Positions 17,578-26,527 of a DNA stretch of 64,000 bases are shown in pieces (the first letter of the stretch is position 1; each line of letters starts with the position of its first letter). The notes beneath the pieces were generated by a model, which saw only the letters and a list, made by a program, of their open reading frames with translations, had not been told where the DNA came from and ran no database searches. The stretch is from Streptomyces sp. CG 926. Lineage in GTDB: Bacteria; Actinomycetota; Actinomycetes; Streptomycetales; Streptomycetaceae. Where the stretch lies: the NCBI RefSeq assembly GCF_003148825.1, contig NZ_QGGZ01000009.1, positions 62,001 through 126,000 of the forward strand. Reading direction: 5' to 3'. Made by a program: the position numbers and the translations under genes.

Positions 17578-18756
17578 TCAGAGGCCGACGATCGCGTTCC
17601 AGCGCTTGGCGAGGGACCGGCGCTCGGCCGAGGAGATGTCCCTGGCCACGACCAGCCGCTTGCGCATGTCGTCGTCCGGGAAGATCAGCGGGTTCTCGGC
17701 GAGTTCGGCGGTCTCCGGGTCGTCGGAGGCGGCCAGGACGTCCCGGGCAGCGGGGACGGGGCAGACGTAGTTGACGGAGGCGGCGAGGGCGGCGGCCACC
17801 TCGGGGGCGTAGTAGTGGTCGATGAGGGCCTCGGCATTGGCCTTGTGCCGGGCCAGGTTGGGGACGAGCAGGCTCTCCGCCCAGAGTTCGGCCCCCTCCT
17901 CGGGGACGACGAACTCGATGTCCGGGTTGTCGGCCTGGAGTTGGATGGCGTCGCCGGAGTAGGCCTGACAGGCGAGGACATCGCCCTTGCTCAGATCGGA
18001 GGTGTAGTCGTTGCCGGTGAAGCGGCGGATGTGCTTCTTCTTCACCATGCTCTCGACCTGGTCGCACATCCGGTGGAAGTCGGACTCGGTCCAACGGGTG
18101 ACGTCCACGCCGTCGCCCTGCATCAGCAGGGCGAAGGACTCGTCGAGGCCGGAGAAGAGGGTGACCTTGCCCGCCAGGTCCGGCTGCCACAGGTCCTTGA
18201 CCGACTTGATCTCCTGCCCCAGGGCCTTGCGGTTGTAGGCGATCCCGGTGATCCCCGACTGCCACGGGACGGTGTGCAGCCGGCCCTCGTCGAAGGCGGG
18301 GGAACGCAGTTGCGGGTCGAGGTGGCGGGTCACGTTGGGCTGGGCCGACCGGTCCAGCTTCTGGGCCCAGCCCAGGTGGACGAAGCGGGCGGCCATCCAG
18401 TCGCTGACCACGATCAGGTCGTGGCCGGTCTCCTGCCGGTTCATCAGGGCCGGACTGACCTTGCCGAAGAACTCGTCGTTGTCGTTGATCTCCTCGGTGT
18501 ACCGGACCTCGATACCGGTCCGCTCCGAGAAGGCCTCCAGCGTCGGACGGCGCTCCTCGTCCTCCTCGTCGGTGTCGATGTAGAGCGGCCAGTTGGAGAA
18601 GGCGACGCTACGGTCGCGTTCGGAACGGTCCGGACCTTCGCGCCCCTCCTCGGGAACGTAGGCGGCGGGCACACCGCAGCCGGCGAGGGCGGCCGACAGA
18701 CCTGCGGCACCGAGGCCGTACAGCGCAGAACGGCGGGAGAAGGCGAGTTCAGGCAT
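17578..18756 (-). CDS. second polyamine-binding protein (PotD-like)
   Basis: A 392-aa solute-binding protein related to the one at 5193-6443, sharing RRFTGNDYTSDL and NYVCPV. The twin-arginine signal FSRRSALYGLG and lipobox-like ALAGCG indicate Tat export and lipid anchoring. No permease or ATPase accompanies it, so it may feed the potABC transporter 12 kb away or sense polyamines. An upstream ATG at 18798 lies in the loop of a strong hairpin, so I chose the ATG at 18756. Confidence 0.83.
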   Translation of the reverse strand: MPELAFSRRSALYGLGAAGLSAALAGCGVPAAYVPEEGREGPDRSERDRSVAFSNWPLYIDTDEEDEERRPTLEAFSERTGIEVRYTEEINDNDEFFGKVSPALMNRQETGHDLIVVSDWMAARFVHLGWAQKLDRSAQPNVTRHLDPQLRSPAFDEGRLHTVPWQSGITGIAYNRKALGQEIKSVKDLWQPDLAGKVTLFSGLDESFALLMQGDGVDVTRWTESDFHRMCDQVESMVKKKHIRRFTGNDYTSDLSKGDVLACQAYSGDAIQLQADNPDIEFVVPEEGAELWAESLLVPNLARHKANAEALIDHYYAPEVAAALAASVNYVCPVPAARDVLAASDDPETAELAENPLIFPDDDMRKRLVVARDISSAERRSLAKRWNAIVGL

Positions 18757-18780
18757 GGGCACAGCCTCGGCGAACGCGAG

Positions 18781-18817
18781 GGGGCGGGCAATAGACATGT
18801 TGTCTACTGCCCGCCCC
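18781..18817 (-). terminator. 17-bp hairpin between aldehyde dehydrogenase and PotD-like genes
   Basis: GGGGCGGGCA-A-TAGAC pairs with GTCTA-C-TGCCCGCCCC around a 5-base loop, with one mismatch. It lies 31 bp beyond the aldehyde dehydrogenase stop, where a terminator is expected, and just ahead of the PotD-like gene. It may end or attenuate transcription between the two. Confidence 0.7.
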
Positions 18818-18848
18818 GTCAACGCTGTGCTGTGATCGATGCGGCCGA

Positions 18849-20288
18849 TCAGCCGTCGAGCGAGGTCATCACGTGCTTGATGCGCGTGTAGTCCTCGAAG
18901 CCGTAGGCGGAGAGGTCCTTGCCGTAGCCGGACTTCTTGAAGCCACCGTGCGGCATCTCGGCGACGAGCGGGATGTGGGTGTTGATCCACACGCAGCCGA
19001 AGTCGAGGTTCTTGGACATCCGCATCGCGCGGCCGTGGTCCTTGGTCCACACGGAGGAGGCGAGGGCGAACTCGACGCCGTTCGCGTACTCCAGGGCCTG
19101 ACCCTCGCTCGCGAAGGACTGGACGGTGATGACGGGGCCGAAGACCTCGTTCTGGATGATCTCGTCGTCCTGCTTGAGGCCGGAGACCACGGTCGGGGCG
19201 TAGAAGTAGCCCTTCTCGCCGACCTGGTGGCCACCCGCCTCGACCTTGGCGTGGGCGGGGAGGCGCTCGATGAAGCCCGCGACCTGCTTGAGCTGGTTCG
19301 GGTTGTTCAGCGGGCCGTACAGCACGTCCTCGTCGTCCGGCTGACCGGTCTTCGTGTCCGTGGCGGCCTTGGCGAGCGCGGCCACGAACTCGTCGTGGAT
19401 CGACTCGTGCACGAGCACGCGGGTGGCGGCGGTGCAGTCCTGACCGGCGTTGAAGTAGCCGGCGACCGCGATGTCCTCAACGGCCTTGGCGATGTCGGCG
19501 TCCTCGAAGACCACGACCGGGGCCTTGCCACCGAGCTCCAGGTGGACGCGCTTGACGTCCTTGGAGGCGCTCTCGGCGACCTGCATGCCGGCCCGCACCG
19601 AGCCGGTGATGGAGGCCATCGCCGGGGTGGAGTGCTCGACCATGGCCTTGCCGGTCTCGCGGTCACCGCAGATGACGTTGAAGACACCCTTGGGCAGCAC
19701 CGAGTCGATGATCTCCGCCATCAGCACGGTGGAGGCCGGGGTGGTGTCCGACGGCTTGAGCACGACGGTGTTGCCCGCCGCGATGGCCGGGGCGAACTTC
19801 CACACCGCCATCATCATCGGGTAGTTCCACGGCGCGACCTGCGCGCAGACGCCGACCGGCTCACGGCGGATGATCGAGGTCATCCCCTCCATGTACTCGC
19901 CGGCCGAGCGGCCCTCCAGGAGCCGTGCGGCACCCGCGAAGAAGCGGATCTGGTCCACCATCGGGGGCAGCTCCTCACTGGCCGTGAGGGCCAGCGGCTT
20001 GCCGGTGTTCTCCGACTCGGCGGCGACGAGCTCGTCCGCGCGCGCCTCGAAGGCGTCCGCGATCTTCAGCAGGGCCTTCTGGCGCTCCGCGGGGGTGGTG
20101 TCGCGCCAGCCCGGGAAGGCGGCCGCGGCAGCGGCCATGGCGGCATCCACATCGGCCTGGCCCGAGAGCGGGGCGGTGGCGTACACCTCGCCGGTGGCCG
20201 GGTTGACCACCTCGGTGGTCCGCCCGTCGGCGGCGTCCTTGAACTCCCCGCCGATGTAGTTGCGCAGACGACGCAGTTCGGTGGTCAC
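18849..20288 (-). CDS. gamma-aminobutyraldehyde dehydrogenase
   Basis: An aldehyde dehydrogenase of 479 aa with the oxidised-substrate cysteine at Cys285 (NAGQDCTAAT) and glutamate in LELGGKAPV. It resembles E. coli PatD/PuuC-type enzymes and would oxidise 4-aminobutyraldehyde or a glutamylated form. It is divergent from the Lrp regulator and aminotransferase genes, a layout in which the regulator usually controls both directions. The GTG at 20288 follows AGGAG; a longer frame to 20336 exists but lacks a site. Confidence 0.88.
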   Translation of the reverse strand: MTTELRRLRNYIGGEFKDAADGRTTEVVNPATGEVYATAPLSGQADVDAAMAAAAAAFPGWRDTTPAERQKALLKIADAFEARADELVAAESENTGKPLALTASEELPPMVDQIRFFAGAARLLEGRSAGEYMEGMTSIIRREPVGVCAQVAPWNYPMMMAVWKFAPAIAAGNTVVLKPSDTTPASTVLMAEIIDSVLPKGVFNVICGDRETGKAMVEHSTPAMASITGSVRAGMQVAESASKDVKRVHLELGGKAPVVVFEDADIAKAVEDIAVAGYFNAGQDCTAATRVLVHESIHDEFVAALAKAATDTKTGQPDDEDVLYGPLNNPNQLKQVAGFIERLPAHAKVEAGGHQVGEKGYFYAPTVVSGLKQDDEIIQNEVFGPVITVQSFASEGQALEYANGVEFALASSVWTKDHGRAMRMSKNLDFGCVWINTHIPLVAEMPHGGFKKSGYGKDLSAYGFEDYTRIKHVMTSLDG

Positions 20289-20472
20289 TACAGCCACACT
20301 CCTGATCACATGTCCAACGATTGAGACGTTTACCAAAGCCTAGCCCCTCGGCGGAGGCTTTCGACAGACCCGGCGGCCACCACCTACGAAATCAGTGAGA
20401 TCCGAGTGGCCAAACAACGGATTTCATCGATTCCGTCTTGCGGAACAGACGACCCTCGTGCACAGTGAGGTC

Positions 20473-20961
20473 GTGGTCAGTCGAAGCGCAGATTCCAGGA
20501 ACAGACAACCGTCCCCTTCGGTCGATGCTGTGTCCCTGGCGATCATCGAGCAACTGCAGGAGGACGGTCGCCGTCCCTACGCGTCGATCGGCAAGGCCGT
20601 AGGCCTCTCCGAGGCGGCCGTGCGCCAGCGGGTGCAGAAACTGCTCGACCAGGGCGTCATGCAGATCGTCGCCGTCACCGACCCGCTCACCGTGGGCCTG
20701 CGACGCCAGGCCATGGTCGGCATCAACGTCGAGGGCGACCTCGACCCGGTGGCCGACGCACTGACCGCCATGGCCGAGTGCGAATACGTGGTCATGACCG
20801 CAGGGTCGTTCGACCTGATGGTGGAGATCGTCTGCGAGGACGACGACCACCTGCTCGAAACGATCAACAAGAAGATCCGCACGCTCCCCGGCGTGCGATC
20901 AACCGAAAGCTTCGTTTATCTGAAGCTGAAGAAGCAGACCTACATGTGGGGAACTCGATAG
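20473..20961 (+). CDS. Lrp/AsnC-family transcriptional regulator
   Basis: A 162-aa regulator: N-terminal HTH (VDAVSLAIIEQLQEDGRRPY, then ASIGKAVGLSEAAVRQRVQ) and a C-terminal RAM ligand-binding domain ending in LKLKKQTYMWGTR. Lrp-type proteins sense amino acids or related amines. Divergent to the aldehyde dehydrogenase and 3 bp before the aminotransferase, it probably regulates this catabolic module. I chose the GTG at 20473 with GAGG just upstream; longer frames start inside the promoter region. Confidence 0.85.
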   Translation: MVSRSADSRNRQPSPSVDAVSLAIIEQLQEDGRRPYASIGKAVGLSEAAVRQRVQKLLDQGVMQIVAVTDPLTVGLRRQAMVGINVEGDLDPVADALTAMAECEYVVMTAGSFDLMVEIVCEDDDHLLETINKKIRTLPGVRSTESFVYLKLKKQTYMWGTR

Positions 20962-20964
20962 CCC

Positions 20965-22326
20965 GTGAGCCAGGACCTCTCCAAGACCGCGTACGACCAC
21001 CTGTGGATGCACTTCACCCGCATGTCGTCGTACGAGAACTCCCCCGTCCCCACCATCGTGCGTGGTGAGGGCACCTACATCTGGGACGACAAGGGCAAGC
21101 GCTACCTCGACGGGCTCGCCGGCCTCTTCGTGGTCAACGCCGGTCACGGCCGCAAGGAACTGGCCGAGGTCGCCTACAAGCAGGCCCAGGAACTCGCGTT
21201 CTTCCCGATCTGGTCGTACGCGCACCCCAAGGCCGTCGAGCTCGCCGAGCGCCTCGCCCACTACGCCCCGGGCGACCTGAACAAGGTCTTCTTCACCACC
21301 GGTGGCGGCGAGGCCGTCGAGACCGCGTGGAAGCTCGCCAAGCAGTACTTCAAGCTGCAGGGCAAGCACACCAAGTACAAGGTCATCTCGCGTGCGGTCG
21401 CCTACCACGGCACCCCGCAGGGCGCCCTGTCGATCACCGGCCTGCCGGCCCTGAAGGCCCCCTTCGAGCCGCTGGTCCCCGGCGCGCACAAGGTGCCGAA
21501 CACCAACATCTACCGCGCCCCGATCTACGGCGACGACCCCGAGGCCTACGGCCGCTGGTGCGCCGACCAGATCGAGCAGGAGATCCTCTTCGAGGGCGCC
21601 GACACCGTCGCGGCCGTCTTCCTCGAGCCGGTCCAGAACGCCGGCGGCTGCTTTCCGCCGCCGCCCGGGTACTTCCAGCGGGTCCGCGAGATCTGCGACG
21701 AGTACGACGTCCTGCTCGTCTCCGACGAGACGATCTGCGCGTTCGGCCGCCTGGGCACGATGTTCGCCTGCGACAAGTTCGACTACGTGCCGGACATGAT
21801 CACCTGCGCCAAGGGCATGACCTCGGGCTACTCCCCGATCGGCGCCTGCATCATCTCGGACCGCCTCGCGGAGCCCTTCTACAAGGGCGACAACACCTTC
21901 CTGCACGGCTACACCTTCGGCGGCCACCCGGTCTCGTCGGCGGTGGCGCTGGCCAACCTCGACATCTTCGACAAGGAAGGCCTCAACCAGCACGTGCTGG
22001 ACAACGAGGGTGCCTTCTTCTCGACGCTGAAGAAGCTGCACGACCTGCCGATCGTCGGCGACGTCCGCGGCAACGGCTACTTCTACGGCATCGAGCTCGT
22101 CAAGGACAAGAACACCAAGGAGTCCTTCACCGACGAGGAGACGGAGCGCGTGCTCTACGGCTTCCTCTCCAAGGCGCTCTTCGAGAACGGCCTCTACTGC
22201 CGGGCCGACGACCGCGGTGACCCGGTCATCCAGCTCGCGCCTCCGCTGATCGCCGACCAGGGCACCTTCGACGAGATCGAAGGCATCCTGCGCTCGGTGC
22301 TCACCGAGGCATGGACCAAGCTGTAA
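20965..22326 (+). CDS. class III aminotransferase (putrescine/GABA-pyruvate type)
   Basis: A PLP-dependent omega-aminotransferase of 453 aa. The Schiff-base lysine is Lys283 in ITCAKGMTSGY, preceded by the aspartate of SDETICAFGR. Its context (Lrp regulator, aminobutyraldehyde dehydrogenase, PotD-like protein) suggests transamination of putrescine or another diamine, the aldehyde then being oxidised by the divergent dehydrogenase. GTG start, three bases after the Lrp stop, so co-translated. A strong terminator follows. Confidence 0.88.
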   Translation: MSQDLSKTAYDHLWMHFTRMSSYENSPVPTIVRGEGTYIWDDKGKRYLDGLAGLFVVNAGHGRKELAEVAYKQAQELAFFPIWSYAHPKAVELAERLAHYAPGDLNKVFFTTGGGEAVETAWKLAKQYFKLQGKHTKYKVISRAVAYHGTPQGALSITGLPALKAPFEPLVPGAHKVPNTNIYRAPIYGDDPEAYGRWCADQIEQEILFEGADTVAAVFLEPVQNAGGCFPPPPGYFQRVREICDEYDVLLVSDETICAFGRLGTMFACDKFDYVPDMITCAKGMTSGYSPIGACIISDRLAEPFYKGDNTFLHGYTFGGHPVSSAVALANLDIFDKEGLNQHVLDNEGAFFSTLKKLHDLPIVGDVRGNGYFYGIELVKDKNTKESFTDEETERVLYGFLSKALFENGLYCRADDRGDPVIQLAPPLIADQGTFDEIEGILRSVLTEAWTKL

Positions 22327-22362
22327 CCGAGCCGTAGACAGTTCCGGCTCCACTGGTCCGAC

Positions 22363-22415
22363 CACACGGCCCGGATCCCCCGTTCGAGTGAGAACGTGGG
22401 GGTCCGGGCCGTGTG
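22363..22415 (+). terminator. strong hairpin terminator after the aminotransferase gene
   Basis: CACACGGCCCGGATCCCCC (22363-22381) pairs with GGGGGTCCGGGCCGTGTG (22398-22415), with one bulged base. It lies 36 bp after the aminotransferase stop. No T-run follows, as is usual in Streptomyces. Confidence 0.75.
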
Positions 22416-22511
22416 CTGTCACCATCCAAGACGTTCATCTCTTTACATCTCAGTGCGGCGCCAGTGACTTCGACCGGTTCCGCTTCGTTCCCTCGGACGG
22501 AGGTGTACGCC

Positions 22512-23270
22512 ATGGTGGCTCCACCGGACATTGCCCCGCCTGACAATGACGTCCTGTGGGCTCGGTCCCTTCACTACTCCCACGACGGCTCCCCCGCCCT
22601 CGTCGACGTCTCCGTCGGTGTCCGCCAGGGTGAGATCCTCGCCCTGACCGGCCCCCGCGGCTCCGGCAAGACCACCCTGCTCCGCTGCCTGTCCGGGCAG
22701 CTACGGCCCCAGCAGGGCGAGGTCTGGTTCAACAGCCTCCCCGTGCACACGATGGGCGCCGTCCTTCGCGAACGGCTGCGCCGCGACCGGTTCGGCTGGA
22801 TCGGCCACGAGCCCCAGCTGCTGCCCGAGCTGAAGGTCTGGGAGAACGCGGCCCTGCCCCTGCTGCTCGCCGGGGCATCCCACCGCAGCGCCCGCAAGGC
22901 CGCCTGCGAGTGGCTGGACCGACTCGACATCGCCGGCCTCACCCGCAAGCGCCCCGGCGCCCTGACCCGCGCCGAATCCCAACGGGTCGCACTCGCCCGG
23001 GCCCTGGTCAACGAGCCAGCGGTGATCTTCGCCGACGAGCCGACGGCACCGTTGCACCGCACCGAGCGCGCCCTGCTGCTCCGTACGTTGACCACCGCGG
23101 CCCGCTCCCACGACATCACCGTGCTGCTGGCCACCCACGACGAGGCCACCGCGGCCGTCGCGGACCGCCGGATCGCCCTGCTCGACGGCCGCCTCGCGGG
23201 GGCCGCGGCCGCCGACTCCCCCGTCGCCGACACCACGGAGGACCAGGCCGCGTGCTCGCTCTCCGCCTAG
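22512..23270 (+). CDS. ABC transporter ATP-binding protein with altered signature
   Basis: A 252-aa ABC ATPase of the MacB/LolD kind. Walker A GPRGSGKTT is intact (about residues 45-53) and Walker B reads AVIFADEPT. The signature, normally LSGGQ, is LTRAESQRVALARAL, and the D-loop after Walker B reads APLHRTE. These changes may weaken ATP hydrolysis. It overlaps the permease gene by 19 bp. I chose the ATG at 22512; upstream in-frame codons fall in the terminator region. Confidence 0.82.
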   Translation: MVAPPDIAPPDNDVLWARSLHYSHDGSPALVDVSVGVRQGEILALTGPRGSGKTTLLRCLSGQLRPQQGEVWFNSLPVHTMGAVLRERLRRDRFGWIGHEPQLLPELKVWENAALPLLLAGASHRSARKAACEWLDRLDIAGLTRKRPGALTRAESQRVALARALVNEPAVIFADEPTAPLHRTERALLLRTLTTAARSHDITVLLATHDEATAAVADRRIALLDGRLAGAAAADSPVADTTEDQAACSLSA

Positions 23271-24325
23271 CCCGCGGTTCCCGTCCGCTCGTCCAGCTGC
23301 GGCGGCTCCTCGTCGCCGCGGCCTCGGCCGGAACCGGCTTCCTGCTCCTCTATGTACTCGCCGGGGCCGTGGCCCAGCCCGCCGGATCGTTCCCTCGCCT
23401 GCTGTGGGCCATGATCCCGCTGGCCGTCACCGTCCACTTCGCCGTCGTCGTGGCCCGGGCCGACCCCGCGACCCGGCCCCGCGAGGGGCTCGACGCCGCC
23501 GGGCTGGGGCCCGTCCGGCTCATGCTGGCCGCCGCGATCTCCACCGCCGTCGCCTGCGCCCTGGGCAGCGCCTTGGCCCTGGCCGTCTTCCTCCACCTGC
23601 GCGGGGAACTGGCGGGGCTGCCCTTCGACGGGGCCGGGGCCACGCTGCTCCACGCGGACCAGCCGCTGCCGGTGGCCGCCGCCCTCACCCTGCTGGCCCT
23701 GATCCCGGTGATCGCCTCGGCCGCCACCGCCCTCACGCTGCGCCCGCACCCGCCGCTGGCCCCCCGGACCGGGCTGCCCTGGGGCATCGCGCTGACCGCC
23801 TGCGGGCTCGCGGCCTCGGCGTACGCGGGCCGGGGCGACGCCGGGACGCTCATCGGCTGGTCGCTGACCGCGATCGGGCTCGCCCTCGCCGGACCGGGGC
23901 TCGCCTACGCCTGTGGAAGCCTCGTCCAGGCCGTGCGGCCGGGAGCGCTGCGGCTGCTGGCCGGGCGGACCCTCCAGGAGGAGGCCCCTCGGATCGGTGC
24001 TCCGCTGGGCGTGCTCTGCTCGGTGGCCGCGGGCACCCTGACCGCGTTCGCCCTGCGCGACCGGGGCGGGCTGCCCGTCCCGCTGGGCCCGCTGACCTGG
24101 CCGGCCGTCGCCCTGGTGACCCTGTGCGCCGCGGCGACCCTGCTCACATCCGTGGTGGAGGCCCGACGGAGCCGGGAGCCCGGACGCAGGGCCCTGCTCG
24201 ACCTGGGCGCCCCCTCCAACGTCCTGCGCAGCGCCGCGAGTCTGCGGGCCACCGCGCTGCTGGCCGTCTGCGTACCGCTCAGCTGGGGTGTGGCGCAGCT
24301 GACGTCGCTGGCCTTGACCCGCTGA
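23252..24325 (+). CDS. ABC transporter permease, FtsX/MacB-like
   Basis: A 357-aa membrane protein, Ala/Leu-rich, with about eight hydrophobic stretches. It starts at a GTG inside the ATPase gene, so it is the coupled permease. It has no large extracellular MacB domain. Substrate unknown; a lipoprotein, peptide or drug exporter role is possible. The N-terminal LALRLARGSRPL is typical of FtsX-like permeases. Confidence 0.8.
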   Translation: MLALRLARGSRPLVQLRRLLVAAASAGTGFLLLYVLAGAVAQPAGSFPRLLWAMIPLAVTVHFAVVVARADPATRPREGLDAAGLGPVRLMLAAAISTAVACALGSALALAVFLHLRGELAGLPFDGAGATLLHADQPLPVAAALTLLALIPVIASAATALTLRPHPPLAPRTGLPWGIALTACGLAASAYAGRGDAGTLIGWSLTAIGLALAGPGLAYACGSLVQAVRPGALRLLAGRTLQEEAPRIGAPLGVLCSVAAGTLTAFALRDRGGLPVPLGPLTWPAVALVTLCAAATLLTSVVEARRSREPGRRALLDLGAPSNVLRSAASLRATALLAVCVPLSWGVAQLTSLALTR

Positions 24326-24351
24326 CCCGAGCAGCCCTTAGGGTGGGCCGA

Positions 24352-25443
24352 ATGGTCACCCCAGACATCGAGATCGAGACGCTCGCCGAATTCGATCAGG
24401 TCGTGGCGCGCGGCTCGCTCAGCGGCTACCGGATCCAGTCGGTCAACCTGCTGGAGCGGACCTTCGCGCTGCTCTCCGCGGACACCTCGACGGCCGTGTT
24501 CCTGGGCTGCGCGATGGAGCCCGACGCGGCGGCGAAGGTCCGCGCCGACGGCGCGCTGGTCTTCCCGCCCGTACCCGACCTGCCGTTCGACCCCTACCGG
24601 GGCCTGCTCTACACGCCGGAGGAGCTCTTCACCGGGCTGCCCGACGGGTACGAGGCCACCCCGGACGCCGAGGCGTACGCCTGGTTCCAGGAGACCAAGT
24701 CCGACGGCGACGTCTTCTCCTCGATGCTCCGCTCGGTCCATGACGACGCCATCTCCGATGCCCTCGACGAGCACCTCGCGGGCCGCCGGGTCGTGGGCGT
24801 GATGGGCGGCCACGCGATGGCCCGCGGCGGTACGCGGTACCGCGGTGCGGCCGAGCTGGGCCGGGCGCTGACCCGGTCCGGGCTGACGGTGGCCACCGGC
24901 GGCGGCCCCGGCGCGATGGAGGCCGCCAACCTCGGCGCCTACCTGGCACCCGCGCCGGACGAGGCGCTCGCGGAGGCCCTGGAGGTGCTGGCCAAGGCCC
25001 CCTCCTTCGCACCGTCGGTGTCGGAGTGGGCGGGCGCGGCCTTCGCCGTCCGCGAGCGCTTCCCCTCGGGCGGGGACTCGGTGGGCATCCCGACCTGGTT
25101 CTACGGGCACGAGCCGCCGAACGCCTTCGCCGGACACATCGCGAAGTACTTCGCGAACGCCACCCGCGAGGACGGTCTGCTGGCCCGCTCGAACGCGGGA
25201 GTGGTCTTCCTGCCCGGCGCGGCGGGCACGGTCCAGGAGATATTCGACAACGCCACGCCGAACTATTACGAGTCGCGGGGCGAGCCGGCCCCGATGGTGC
25301 TGGTCGGCCGGACCCACTGGACCGAGCACCTCCCGGCCTGGCCCCTGCTCCAGGCACTGGCGCGCGGCCGTGCGATGGAGTCCCGGATCGCGCTCGTCGA
25401 CTCGGTGGACGAGGTCCCGGACGTCCTCGCGTCGATGAGCTGA
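24352..25443 (+). CDS. Rossmann-fold nucleotide-binding protein, LOG-like
   Basis: A 363-aa protein with the LOG/TIGR00730-type motifs GGGPGAMEAAN and a PGGxGTxxE-like FLPGAAGTVQEIF. Canonical LOG proteins release free cytokinin bases from nucleotides and are about 200 aa. This one has an extra N-terminal domain of about 140 residues (ALLSADTSTAVFLGC). The second glycine of the PGGxGT box is Ala. It may cleave another nucleotide or simply bind one. Confidence 0.78.
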   Translation: MVTPDIEIETLAEFDQVVARGSLSGYRIQSVNLLERTFALLSADTSTAVFLGCAMEPDAAAKVRADGALVFPPVPDLPFDPYRGLLYTPEELFTGLPDGYEATPDAEAYAWFQETKSDGDVFSSMLRSVHDDAISDALDEHLAGRRVVGVMGGHAMARGGTRYRGAAELGRALTRSGLTVATGGGPGAMEAANLGAYLAPAPDEALAEALEVLAKAPSFAPSVSEWAGAAFAVRERFPSGGDSVGIPTWFYGHEPPNAFAGHIAKYFANATREDGLLARSNAGVVFLPGAAGTVQEIFDNATPNYYESRGEPAPMVLVGRTHWTEHLPAWPLLQALARGRAMESRIALVDSVDEVPDVLASMS

Positions 25444-25471
25444 GCCCGGGAGGCAACTTTCCGGCCCGTTC

Positions 25472-25510
25472 TCACGTCTGGCAGAGGTACGCAAAACCTG
25501 CCAGACGTGA
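25472..25510. repeat. 13-bp perfect inverted repeat ahead of the transporter gene
   Basis: TCACGTCTGGCAG (25472-25484) and CTGCCAGACGTGA (25498-25510) form a hairpin with a 13-base loop. It ends 12 bp before the start of the next gene and 28 bp after the previous stop, so it may be a terminator, an operator or a 5'-leader hairpin. Confidence 0.55.
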
Positions 25511-25522
25511 ACGGAGCCCTTG

Positions 25523-26428
25523 GTGCTCATAGGCCTGCTGACCGCTGTCGCGGCGTCCATCTGCTACGGCACGGGATCCGTGCTGCAAGCCGTCGGCTCG
25601 CGCCGCGCCGCGCGCATGTCCCCGACCGCCGCGGGGGTGACCGCCCACGGCGGACCCAACCTGTCGTCCACCGCGAAAGCGGCGATGACCTGGGAATTCA
25701 TCGTCGGCACCATCCTGGACTTCGTGGGCTTCGGACTCGGGGCGCTGGCCGCGCGCCTGCTGCCGCTCTTCCTGTCGCAGACGGTCATCAGCGCCAACCT
25801 GGTGATCACGGCCGTGCTGAGCGTGAAGATGCTCGGGATCCGGCTGAGCCGTAAGGAGTGGACCTCGATCGGGGTCGTCTGCACCGCCCTGGTGCTGCTG
25901 GCCACGGCCGCGGGCCACGAGGGCGGCCACCACGCCCCGATGTCCACCCACTGGTGGCTGCTGGGCATCACCGTGCTGCTGATGGTGGGCGGCACCGTGG
26001 CCGTACGCCTCCTCGGCGGCGGCGCCGCGATCCTGGCGGGCCTGCTGTCGGGTCTCGGCTTCGGCGCGCTCGGCGTCGGCGTCCGGATCCTGAACGGCGT
26101 GGACCCGTTCGACCTCACCGCCCTCCTGACCGACCCCGCGCTCTACGCCATCCTGGTGGCGGGCATCGGCGGCATGTACCTGCACACCGTCGCCCTCCAG
26201 ATCGGCTCGGTGAACGGCGCCACGGCGGCCCTGGTCGTCGGCGAGACGGTCCTGCCGGGCGCGATCGGCGTCCTGTGGCTCGGCGACGCCTCCCGCCCGG
26301 GACTCGCCTGGCTCGCGGTCCTCGGCTTCGTGATGGCCGTCGCCGGAGCGGTGGCGGTGGCCTGGTACGGCAAGCACGAGGGGGCCGACGAGGGAGCCGA
26401 CGCCCCGGTGCCGGAGCCGGTCGGCTGA
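25523..26428 (+). CDS. DMT-superfamily (EamA-like) membrane protein
   Basis: About 301 aa with nine to ten hydrophobic segments. The two-halves arrangement and repeated glycine-rich helices (GTVAVRLLGGGAAILAGLL) fit the drug/metabolite transporter superfamily, though no family signature is decisive. It has a His-rich loop EGGHHAPMSTHWW that could bind metal. I chose the GTG at 25523, with GGAG six bases upstream. Confidence 0.75.
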   Translation: MLIGLLTAVAASICYGTGSVLQAVGSRRAARMSPTAAGVTAHGGPNLSSTAKAAMTWEFIVGTILDFVGFGLGALAARLLPLFLSQTVISANLVITAVLSVKMLGIRLSRKEWTSIGVVCTALVLLATAAGHEGGHHAPMSTHWWLLGITVLLMVGGTVAVRLLGGGAAILAGLLSGLGFGALGVGVRILNGVDPFDLTALLTDPALYAILVAGIGGMYLHTVALQIGSVNGATAALVVGETVLPGAIGVLWLGDASRPGLAWLAVLGFVMAVAGAVAVAWYGKHEGADEGADAPVPEPVG

Positions 26429-26527
26429 CCCACCGGCCGGCCGGGTTCCCTCACCCGGTCGGCCGCCCCCGGTGGTGGCGCGGCGGTGTCTGCCGCTTGC
26501 TGGACCGGGGGAGAGAGTGAGGGGTTC

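Noticed and set aside
18756..18798. ATG at 18798 as start of the PotD-like gene
   Set aside because: It lies in the loop of a 17-bp terminator-like hairpin; the next ATG gives a normal twin-arginine signal.
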